DNA of 13,867 bases. Origin: CALAZP01 sp041164265 (lineage in GTDB: Bacteria > Bacteroidota > Bacteroidia > Chitinophagales > Saprospiraceae). Location of the stretch: NCBI GenBank assembly GCA_041164265.1, contig JBEAPR010000011.1:1-13867 (forward strand), read 5' to 3'. Within the stretch, counting starts at the first letter, position 1. Each line of letters opens with the position of its first letter. The position numbers were made by a program, and so were the translations under genes. The notes beneath the pieces were generated by a model. It worked only from the letters and a program-made list of their open reading frames with translations, had not been told where the DNA came from and searched no databases. Shown here piece after piece: positions 6,515-13,259 of this stretch.

Positions 6515-7404
6515 TGAAATGGATTTGGGGTTTATACTTTTGGATGATAGCACCAGCGCTATGGAGTCAGGACCACCAATGGTGGGTTGATAATGTAGGT
6601 TGGGATGGGGAAACTGCTTGGACTCAATATCTTATTTTTTCTCCTGGTCGAATGGGACCTAATGCCTTACCTGTCCCTTCTTTTTCCAACGGTCAGGTGG
6701 ACAGCAGTCATCACCTCAGTTGGACCAATCAGTTGACCTTCACCAAAGGGGAATCAACTTATAGCACCATTCTAGAAGCACAATATGTTCCCCTTCCCCA
6801 TAGACTGAGTTTTAGGTTGTTTTGGATGCCTTTAGAATGGTTCCGCACCTCGCATTTTCTGAAAACTGAGCGGAAAGTCTTTCATGAATTTTACGATGAT
6901 CAAACTGCTATGGGAGATGTATATCTTGAAACTTCTCATGCTTTAATACATCGATCTCATTACAGCGCTGTCCTTCGACTGGGCTATAAATTTGCCGCCT
7001 CTAGTCACCTTGGAGCTGCTAGATTCACCGATACCCCAGGATATTATTTCGATATTTCTTTCGTCAGGAACTTTCCCTTGAGTACCCAAGCGAATTTCGC
7101 CCTATCCGCTATGACGGGCTTATACATTTGGCAAACGAATAATTCACCAGTTCATCGTCAAAATGATGCCTTTTTATACAGTGTCCAACTTAAACTAAAT
7201 CACACGTATTCGACTTTTATATTGGGTTTAGGTGGATACATTGGTTATCTCAACAATGGAGACCAACCTCACCTTATGGAGTTGGGTTACAGAGTAGAAA
7301 GGTCCGCTAAATGGGCGATACAAATAACGGGAAGAAAGGGGGTGAATAAAGATTGGCCTTTTACTTCCCTAGCTATTCAAATAATAAAAAAAATAAGGAC
7401 ATGA
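6514..7404 (+). CDS. Exported beta-barrel protein of unrecognised family
   Basis: A 296-residue protein that I do not recognise. It has a signal peptide (MKWIWGLYFWMIAPALWS, probable cleavage S18|Q19). The mature part is rich in aromatic residues and alternates polar and hydrophobic residues in many short strands (for example HRLSFRLFWMPLEWF, YSAVLRLGYKFAAS, STFILGLGGYIGYL), as in outer-membrane beta-barrels. A segment near residues 42-54, SPGRMGPNALPVP, looks like a conserved family signature, since it is Pro/Gly-rich and not strand-like. The C-terminus does not end in an aromatic residue but in basic residues after the last strand. The start is ATG 6514, overlapping the dcd stop by one base (TGATG). 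A TTG three bases earlier is less likely. Its stop overlaps the DinB gene by four bases. It may form a pore or a scaffold, but the sequence supports no specific function. Confidence 0.65.
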   Translation: MKWIWGLYFWMIAPALWSQDHQWWVDNVGWDGETAWTQYLIFSPGRMGPNALPVPSFSNGQVDSSHHLSWTNQLTFTKGESTYSTILEAQYVPLPHRLSFRLFWMPLEWFRTSHFLKTERKVFHEFYDDQTAMGDVYLETSHALIHRSHYSAVLRLGYKFAASSHLGAARFTDTPGYYFDISFVRNFPLSTQANFALSAMTGLYIWQTNNSPVHRQNDAFLYSVQLKLNHTYSTFILGLGGYIGYLNNGDQPHLMELGYRVERSAKWAIQITGRKGVNKDWPFTSLAIQIIKKIRT

Positions 7405-7907
7405 AATGGACACAACTCCTATTTTGCTCGTTAGTCACCCCCTTATGGAGTCAAACAAATTTAGTTGCGGAGCAGCTGGAAAAATGGGAAAATGCCCAAG
7501 TATATACACTTAATGTCCTATCTCTATTACCAGATTCTAGTTTGACGTACCGCCCAACAGCAGCTCAAATGACTGCGGAAGAGCAAATCCTTCATTTACT
7601 CAAGAATATGAACTGGTTGGTAGGGAGTTACCTAGAAGGAACGGAAACAGTATTCGACTTCAATTCTAATGGCAATAACCATACTCAATTGACCAGTTTG
7701 GCGAAAACCATATTCCAAAATGCCAACCAAGCCCTAAAGGAATTACCGATGGAAAAATGGGACGAAAAAGTAGATTTTTTCGCAGGACCCAAGACTCGGG
7801 GACAAATAATACAACTGGTGGATGACCACCATACCCATCATCGAGCTCAGTTAATTGTGTATTTGAGAATATTAGGGATAAAGCCCCCAAGATATGTAGG
7901 ATGGTAA
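7401..7907 (+). CDS. Exported DinB-family protein
   Basis: A 168-residue protein with a signal peptide (MKWTQLLFCSLVTPLWS, probable cleavage S17|Q18) followed by a DinB/YfiT-like four-helix bundle. Metal-ligand candidates are H65 (in EEQILHLLKNMNWL), H143 and H147 (in DDHHTHHRAQLIVYLR, matching the family pattern 'nHxxHHRgQ'). The C-terminal GIKPPRYVGW is also typical of Bacteroidota DinB proteins. The fold binds divalent metal. Some members are bacillithiol- or mycothiol-dependent transferases, but most have no assigned substrate, and an exported one is presumably periplasmic. It starts with ATG 7401 inside the stop of the preceding barrel gene (ATGA), so translation is probably coupled. A longer frame from a TTG at 7353 would bury the signal peptide and is rejected. 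The glgB -7 element sits 24 bases downstream. Confidence 0.82.
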   Translation: MKWTQLLFCSLVTPLWSQTNLVAEQLEKWENAQVYTLNVLSLLPDSSLTYRPTAAQMTAEEQILHLLKNMNWLVGSYLEGTETVFDFNSNGNNHTQLTSLAKTIFQNANQALKELPMEKWDEKVDFFAGPKTRGQIIQLVDDHHTHHRAQLIVYLRILGIKPPRYVGW

Positions 7908-7931
7908 TGCCCCTTTCGCTTTTATTTTTGC

Positions 7932-7939
7932 TATATTTG
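7932..7939 (+). promoter_or_regulatory. Candidate -7 element for glgB
   Basis: TATATTTG is an exact TAnnTTTG match 24 bases before the preferred glgB ATG (7964), implying a leader of about 20 bases. No TTG is found 17-23 bases upstream, so the -33 part is missing or weak. The position argues that glgB can be transcribed apart from the dcd chain and that the upstream ATG at 7901 is not its start. Confidence 0.4.
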
Positions 7940-7963
7940 GAAAAGGACGAAAAGGCAAAATGT

Positions 7964-9874
7964 ATGCAAAATGTATTACCTCACAGCTTACTTACAGACT
8001 ACGACATCTACTTATTCAAAGGGGGTAATCATTTTAAATTATATGAAAAACTAGGAAGTCATCTCATCGAAAGAGAAGGGGTCAAAGGCACCCATTTTGC
8101 CGTATGGGCGCCCAATGCCAACGCTGTAAGTGTCATTGGCGAATTCAATTATTGGGAGGGTCAACAACATCCACTATATCCCCGTTGGGACCAATCTGGA
8201 ATCTGGGAGGGGTTTATTCCCAATTTAGGCAAAGGAACCCTTTACAAATATCAAATTATGACCAAAGCCGGAGAGGCCTTAGAAAAAGGGGATCCTTTTG
8301 CTCTTTTTTGGGAAATACCTCCTAAAACGGCCTCAATAGTTTGGTCTTTCGACTATAAATGGAAAGATAAGAAGTGGTTGAACAAAAGGCTTAAAAATCA
8401 GGGAAAACAACATAGAAGACCGTTTTCGGTTTACGAAATGCATATAGGCTCCTGGCGGAAAAAAGATGGATTAACGGCCTCTTTATCCTATCTGGAAATG
8501 GCTGAGCAGCTGCCAGACTATTTATCGGAAATAGGATATACCCACGTTGAATTTCTTCCTGTAATGGAGCATCCTTATTTCCCTTCCTGGGGATACCAAA
8601 TCACTGGATACTTTGCTCCCAGTAGCCGGTTTGGAACCCCCGAAGAGTTTATGGCATTAATTGATGCCCTTCACCAAAAAGACATTGGAGTAGTTTTAGA
8701 TTGGGTCCCATCCCATTTTCCGGTTGATGGCCATGGGCTAGCTTTATTTGACGGCACTCATTTATTTGAACATGCTGATGAAAAGAAAGGATTCCATCCA
8801 GATTGGAAAAGTGCCATTTTCAATTATGGCAGACATGAAGTTTGTAATTTTTTAATTTCCAATGCCATTTATTGGTTAGAACAATTTCACGCCGATGGGT
8901 TGCGGGTGGATGCAGTTGCTTCTATGCTGTATCTGGATTATTCCAGAGAAGAGGGGCAGTGGATTCCCAATATATATGGAGGAAATGAAAATTTAGAAGC
9001 CATTGCTTTCTTGCAGCGTTTTAATGAAACGGTTTACCGCGAATTTCCAGATATTATCACCATAGCCGAAGAATCTACTTCCTGGAAAGGTGTCTCTCGA
9101 TCTACCTCAGATGGCGGTCTTGGATTTGGCCAAAAGTGGATGATGGGTTGGATGAACGACACCTTAGCATATTTCCAAAAAGATCCCATTCACAGAAGAT
9201 TTCACCATAATGAAATAAGTTTTAGTCTAGTTTACGCATTTACGGAAAATTTTATGTTGCCCCTCTCACACGATGAAGTCGTACATGGTAAAGGCGCATT
9301 GATCAATCGAATGCCTGGAGATGATTGGCAGCGATTCGCTAACCTCAGACTCCTCTATGGGTATATGTTTACCCATCCGGGAACCAAACTATTGTTTATG
9401 GGTGGGGAATTCGGGCAAACTTCAGAATGGAGTATCACCCAGGGATTGGATTGGCACCTACTGGATCACCTTCCCCACCAAGGCATCCAAAGGTGGGTTA
9501 AAGCTCTCAATGAATGCTATCGTTCCCATTCCGCACTATATGATTTACAATTTTCTCATGATGGCTTTGAATGGATCAGTCTTTCAGACCATGAAAATTG
9601 TGTTTTGACCTTCCTGAGAAAAGATGAAAAGGGAAAAGAAATATTATTGATCGTCCTAAATTTCACCCCTGTTCCCCGGCATCACTACAAAGTAGGTGTT
9701 CCTAAAGAAGGTCTTTGGACCAAACTCCTCAACAGCGATGATGAATGGTTTGGAGGCACGGGAAACTTCAACAAAGAAGAGATACCCACCCAAGGTGAAG
9801 AATGGAATGGCAGGCCTTTTTTGTTAGATCTAGAACTACCTCCTTTAAGCATTTTAGTCCTAAAATGCCCTTAA
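7964..9874 (+). CDS. glgB: 1,4-alpha-glucan (glycogen) branching enzyme
   Basis: A 636-residue GH13 branching enzyme that cuts alpha-1,4 glucan and rejoins the piece as an alpha-1,6 branch in glycogen. The N-terminus (LLTDYDIYLFKGGNHFKLYE) leads into a CBM48-type domain (GTHFAVWAPNA, about 45-130). The catalytic barrel carries DWVPSHF (246-252), GLRVDAVASML with nucleophile D316, AEEST with acid/base E369 and LSHDEVVHGKG with D437. A C-terminal beta domain runs to LSILVLKCP. All catalytic residues are intact. The frame opens at ATG 7901, overlapping the DinB gene, but its first 21 residues are not part of the family, and a -7 element lies inside that stretch, so ATG 7964 is chosen. No other glycogen gene (glgA, glgC, glgP) is in the window. 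Confidence 0.95.
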   Translation: MQNVLPHSLLTDYDIYLFKGGNHFKLYEKLGSHLIEREGVKGTHFAVWAPNANAVSVIGEFNYWEGQQHPLYPRWDQSGIWEGFIPNLGKGTLYKYQIMTKAGEALEKGDPFALFWEIPPKTASIVWSFDYKWKDKKWLNKRLKNQGKQHRRPFSVYEMHIGSWRKKDGLTASLSYLEMAEQLPDYLSEIGYTHVEFLPVMEHPYFPSWGYQITGYFAPSSRFGTPEEFMALIDALHQKDIGVVLDWVPSHFPVDGHGLALFDGTHLFEHADEKKGFHPDWKSAIFNYGRHEVCNFLISNAIYWLEQFHADGLRVDAVASMLYLDYSREEGQWIPNIYGGNENLEAIAFLQRFNETVYREFPDIITIAEESTSWKGVSRSTSDGGLGFGQKWMMGWMNDTLAYFQKDPIHRRFHHNEISFSLVYAFTENFMLPLSHDEVVHGKGALINRMPGDDWQRFANLRLLYGYMFTHPGTKLLFMGGEFGQTSEWSITQGLDWHLLDHLPHQGIQRWVKALNECYRSHSALYDLQFSHDGFEWISLSDHENCVLTFLRKDEKGKEILLIVLNFTPVPRHHYKVGVPKEGLWTKLLNSDDEWFGGTGNFNKEEIPTQGEEWNGRPFLLDLELPPLSILVLKCP

Positions 9875-9921
9875 AAGCGTCGTATTCCTAATTATTGCCC
9901 TCTTTGGTAGAAAACTTAACT

Positions 9922-9932
9922 GCTGAAACAGC
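9922..9932. repeat. Short inverted repeat upstream of the barrel gene
   Basis: GCTG-AAA-CAGC is a perfect 4+4 inverted repeat ending eight bases before the -7 element, where a -33 box would normally sit. It could be an operator half-site pair or chance. Nothing else supports it. Confidence 0.2.
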
Positions 9933-9940
9933 GTTAGTAT

Positions 9941-9948
9941 TACTTTTG
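9941..9948 (+). promoter_or_regulatory. Candidate -7 element of the 9981 barrel gene
   Basis: TACTTTTG matches TAnnTTTG exactly, 32 bases before ATG 9981, so transcription would begin near 9954 with a leader of about 27 bases. The best -33 candidate is CTG at 9920-9922 with 18-base spacing, one mismatch from TTG. Confidence 0.4.
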
Positions 9949-9980
9949 CCGCCAATATTATAAAATTTTAATACGACCCG

Positions 9981-12455
9981 ATGAAGTATTTACTATCTGC
10001 TTTTGTATATGTTTTTTTACCCTTTCTCACTTTTGCTCAACCACCAGGTGGATTTAGAGGAGGCGCTCCTTCCATCACTGGTAAAATTGAAGGGGTGGTC
10101 TTTGATTCAACAGCCATGGCTCCAGTAGAATTTGCCACGGTGGTATTAGTGAATCAGCGGACCAAACAACAAGTTAATGGAACGATTACTGATCTAGACG
10201 GTTCCTTCAAACTTTTAGAAGTTGCCCTTGGAACTTACAGCCTAGAATTGTCTTTTTTAGGCTACGAATCCAAAACTATACCCAATATTACCCTGACCAA
10301 GGAAAAGCCAGATGTCAACTTGGAAAATATTTCTTTTTCTTCAGAAAGTCAGATGCTGGATGAAATTACGGTCGTAGATCAAAAATCTTTGGTGGAAAAT
10401 AAGATTGATAAAATTGTATATAACGCCGAGAAAGATGCCACCACCGTTGGAGGCGACGCAACGGATGTTTTAGGAAATGTCCCTTTACTTTCAGTAGATT
10501 TTGATGGAAATGTCTCCTTAAGAGGGTCTTCTAATCTCTTAATCTTAATCAACGGCAAACCCTCCACCATTTTTGCGGGTAGCGTGGGAGATGCCCTCAA
10601 GTCCATTCCTGCTGACCAAATCAAAAGTATAGAAGTCATCACTACGCCTACGGCAAAATACGACGGAGAAGGAGCAGGAGGAATTGTCAATATCATTACC
10701 AAAAAGAAAAATTTGGAAGGAATAACCGGCTCTATGAACATTTCTGTTGGAACTCGATCCAACCGGGCTAATGGAAGTGTTAGTTTGGCAAAAGGACGAT
10801 TTGGCCTTAATGCCAATACCTCTGTTTGGTTATCTTGGCCAAGACCAGGCTCCAATACTTTTTATAGAGAGGATTATGTGGGTGATCAAACGAGAATTTT
10901 ATCTCAGGAAAGCACCAACTCTTCCTATAATTATGGCCCTAGAGGGACCTTATCAGCTTTTTATGATATTAATGGCTATAACAGTTTGACATCCACCGTT
11001 ACCTTTGGTGGCTTTGGAGGAGGATCAGAATCAGAGACTAACGCCACTTTTGATGACCCCATCAATGAGATTTATCAGAATTATACTCGCTCCAATGAGA
11101 ATTCTCGCCTCAATGGAAATTTTGACTGGACCACCGATTATAAAAAGACTTTTGAAAAGAAAGAACAAGAATTTTCAGTGGCTTTTCAGGTCAGTGGTAA
11201 TAACAGTAATACCACTAATAACTTCATTCAAGATGGTAATGATCTAAGTCTCTTGAGAGATGAAGTCAATACCAATGATGGGATAAACTTAGAATATACT
11301 TTACAGACAGACTATGTTCATCCTTTTTCAGGCAAACTAAAAATGGAGACTGGCGTAAAATCAGTGCTTCGAAGAATAGATAGCGATTTCAGATACGATG
11401 CCTTTGATTTCAATGCCAACCAATATGTATTCGATCCCGTGCGATCAGATATATTTTACTACAACCAGGATGTTTATGCAGGCTATGCCTCATTTAATAT
11501 TCAATTAGCTCCCAAATGGGCTTTGGTTGCTGGTGCGAGATTAGAGCAAACTCAAATTAAGGGAAGGTTCGAAAATGTAGAGAATGATTTCGAAAATCAA
11601 TATACCAATATATTACCTAGTACTATCCTCGCCTATAATTTTAGCCAATTCTCTAACCTGAAGTTTAGCTACAATCAAAGAATATCAAGACCAGGCTTAA
11701 GGTTTGTCAATCCCTATGTAGATTTGAGTGACCCCAGAGACATTTCTTATGGTAATCCATCATTGATGCCTGAGGTTACGGACCAATACGAAATAGGCCT
11801 GAATACTTTCATAAAGGGTACCGTTTTGAATACTTCGGTTTACTATCGAAAAACCAACGATGTGATAGAAAATTGGTTGGAAGTGGATGAGCAGGGAGTA
11901 ACTTATACTACTTATCGAAATATTGCTGTCAACAATTCCATTGGTTTCAATCTATTTGCCTCTGTAAATGTTAAAAAATTCCTCACCTTGAGGGGTAATT
12001 TTAACTTGTTTACTTACAATGCTGAAAGTACCATTGAAGGATTGTCGCTAAGTAATGAAGCAGTGCTTTGGAGTGGAAGGGGAAGCGCTACATTTAATTT
12101 CAAAAAAGATTTAAGAGTAGAATTAGGTGGATTTTACAGATCTCCCAACCAGAGTTTGCAGGGCTCTAGAGCTTCATTCTCCATTTTTAGAATGGGGGTT
12201 ACTAAAGAGTTTACCGACCGATTTACGCTCGGTTTTTCAGCGGTTGAACCTTTTGTGAGGAATAAATCTTGGCCTTCTGAATATTCCGGTGCTAATTTTT
12301 ATCAAAAAGCCAATAATGTCATTCCATTCCGTTCCTTTAACTTAAACTTGAATTACCGTTTTGGTAAACTAGATTTTAGGCAAAGACAGAGAAACAGTCA
12401 AATTCGAAATGACGATGTTAAAAGTGGAGGAGGTGATAATATGATGATGAATTAA
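9981..12455 (+). CDS. TonB-receptor-like outer-membrane beta-barrel protein with N-terminal CarboxypepD_reg-like domain
   Basis: An 824-residue outer-membrane protein. The signal peptide is residues 1-19 (cleavage A19|Q20), followed by a Gly/Pro-rich PPGGFRGGAP linker. Residues about 32-117 form a carboxypeptidase-regulatory-like Ig domain (GKIEGVVFDSTAMAPVEFA, TDLDGSFKLLEV, YSLELSFLGYES). A plug-like region follows (about 128-242) with DVLGNVPLLSVDFDGNVSLRG, LLILINGKPS and KYDGEGAGGIVNIITKK. The rest is barrel strands. This order and length fit the OMP_b-brl_3 group of TonB-dependent-receptor relatives rather than SusC, which is longer and paired with SusD. No SusD or transporter gene is adjacent, so the substrate is unknown. 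After the last clear strand (SFNLNLNYRFGKL) a basic and then Gly/Asn/Met-rich tail follows. Flanked by its own -7 element and a hairpin terminator, it is probably monocistronic. Confidence 0.88.
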   Translation: MKYLLSAFVYVFLPFLTFAQPPGGFRGGAPSITGKIEGVVFDSTAMAPVEFATVVLVNQRTKQQVNGTITDLDGSFKLLEVALGTYSLELSFLGYESKTIPNITLTKEKPDVNLENISFSSESQMLDEITVVDQKSLVENKIDKIVYNAEKDATTVGGDATDVLGNVPLLSVDFDGNVSLRGSSNLLILINGKPSTIFAGSVGDALKSIPADQIKSIEVITTPTAKYDGEGAGGIVNIITKKKNLEGITGSMNISVGTRSNRANGSVSLAKGRFGLNANTSVWLSWPRPGSNTFYREDYVGDQTRILSQESTNSSYNYGPRGTLSAFYDINGYNSLTSTVTFGGFGGGSESETNATFDDPINEIYQNYTRSNENSRLNGNFDWTTDYKKTFEKKEQEFSVAFQVSGNNSNTTNNFIQDGNDLSLLRDEVNTNDGINLEYTLQTDYVHPFSGKLKMETGVKSVLRRIDSDFRYDAFDFNANQYVFDPVRSDIFYYNQDVYAGYASFNIQLAPKWALVAGARLEQTQIKGRFENVENDFENQYTNILPSTILAYNFSQFSNLKFSYNQRISRPGLRFVNPYVDLSDPRDISYGNPSLMPEVTDQYEIGLNTFIKGTVLNTSVYYRKTNDVIENWLEVDEQGVTYTTYRNIAVNNSIGFNLFASVNVKKFLTLRGNFNLFTYNAESTIEGLSLSNEAVLWSGRGSATFNFKKDLRVELGGFYRSPNQSLQGSRASFSIFRMGVTKEFTDRFTLGFSAVEPFVRNKSWPSEYSGANFYQKANNVIPFRSFNLNLNYRFGKLDFRQRQRNSQIRNDDVKSGGGDNMMMN

Positions 12456-12460
12456 ATAAA

Positions 12461-12487
12461 AAAAGCCCGGCAAATTGTCGGGCTTTT
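12461..12487. terminator. Bidirectional intrinsic terminator
   Basis: AAAAGCCCG (12461-12469) pairs perfectly with CGGGCTTTT (12479-12487). Inside, a G-T and a C-G pair extend the stem to leave a five-base AAATT loop. The A-run on one side and the T-run on the other make it work in both directions. It lies six bases past the barrel gene stop and 28 bases before the end of the convergent 12516-13106 gene, so it serves both. Confidence 0.9.
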
Positions 12488-12515
12488 CTAATATATATGA
12501 AGAAACTATTGACTT

Positions 12516-13106
12516 TTAGCGCAAGCTCAATTCTTTGTAAAACACCTTATCAGGAGTTGTCACTTTAATGGTGTATTCTCCCCTGTCCATTGAACCTATT
12601 TGATATCTTTTATTTACCGCTACAACTCCTCCTATTTTATCTTCGAAAACTTCTTTGCCATTACGATCAAGAATGGCTATGTCTAAATTAGCGATCCTGG
12701 TGCTGTTAAATTTTACATCAAAAAACCCATTTCCTAGGTCAATTGCCGGAATGGCAAAAAATCGCTGGCTTTTATCGTTCATAACTACATCATTTCCGAA
12801 GAGATTAATTTCTTTATTGACCTCTCTAAACTTAGTTTCCATTTTTAGCGTATAGCGGCCATCTTGGAGGGCACTTAGGTCGTACACTTTACCCAAGTTT
12901 ACCAATTTAAGAACTCGATCTTCAAAGACCACTTTATTGTTTTGGTCTAAAAAGGTAACTTCTAAAGGCAAATGTCCTTTTGAAACCCAAACCGTTACTT
13001 TGGGTCTGCCATCTTGAATAAGTACTTCGGCTTTCTGTCCATAGGTCATATTGGAGAATCCAACCAAGAGGAAAGCGATTACTGAGGTGGTTAAAAAATT
13101 TTTCAT
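12516..13106 (-). CDS. Secreted protein with two similar beta-rich segments, function unknown
   Basis: A 196-residue exported protein that I cannot assign to a named family. The signal peptide is residues 1-23 (MKNFLTTSVIAFLLVGFSNM..., cleavage G23|Q24). The mature part contains two segments that align without gaps over 58 residues, 45-102 and 138-195. They share about 19 identical positions by eye, including the LD.N.K.VFED core and the 'G.YT.K' strand with KE and L at the end. Each reads as an Ig- or fibronectin-like strand set, and the second resembles the 'G.Y.IKV....' ending of Bacteroidota extracellular modules (a DUF3244-like or sorting-domain-like look). It lacks the extra basic end of a clear type IX secretion signal. 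There is no lipobox Cys, so it is probably free in the periplasm or outside. It is convergent with the barrel gene, sharing a terminator, and divergent from the acylase gene. Confidence 0.75.
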   Translation of the reverse strand: MKNFLTTSVIAFLLVGFSNMTYGQKAEVLIQDGRPKVTVWVSKGHLPLEVTFLDQNNKVVFEDRVLKLVNLGKVYDLSALQDGRYTLKMETKFREVNKEINLFGNDVVMNDKSQRFFAIPAIDLGNGFFDVKFNSTRIANLDIAILDRNGKEVFEDKIGGVVAVNKRYQIGSMDRGEYTIKVTTPDKVFYKELSLR

Positions 13107-13154
13107 GGTTTTTATTTATTTGTTTGGGTTAATTGAACTTCGATTTGTTCAATA

Positions 13155-13162
13155 CAAAATTA
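13155..13162 (-). promoter_or_regulatory. Candidate -7 element of the 13106 secreted-protein gene
   Basis: On the minus strand TAATTTTG matches TAnnTTTG exactly, giving a leader of roughly 40 bases before ATG 13106. No TTG is present 17-23 bases upstream. Confidence 0.35.
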
Positions 13163-13198
13163 CCTCAGATATTTCCTCGTTTCTACATGCAACTTGAC

Positions 13199-13206
13199 TA
13201 CTTTTG
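13199..13206 (+). promoter_or_regulatory. Candidate -7 element of the acylase gene
   Basis: TACTTTTG matches TAnnTTTG exactly, 53 bases before ATG 13260. No TTG lies at the expected distance. With the opposing element at 13155-13162 it would form a divergent promoter pair 36 bases apart. The rest of the 153-base gap is AT-rich and shows no other gene or structure. Confidence 0.3.
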
Positions 13207-13259
13207 ATGCTCTATTAACCAAAAAGTATTATTTTTTAGATTATTTAATATTTAAGCCA

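Noticed and set aside
7353..7400. Longer DinB start (TTG) inside the barrel gene
   Set aside because: The 16 extra residues precede the signal peptide; ATG 7401 with an ATGA overlap is the better start.
10379..10855. 158-residue open frame antisense to the barrel gene
   Set aside because: It lies wholly within a well-supported gene on the other strand, has no family features, and its composition is explained as a reverse reading of the plug and early barrel region.
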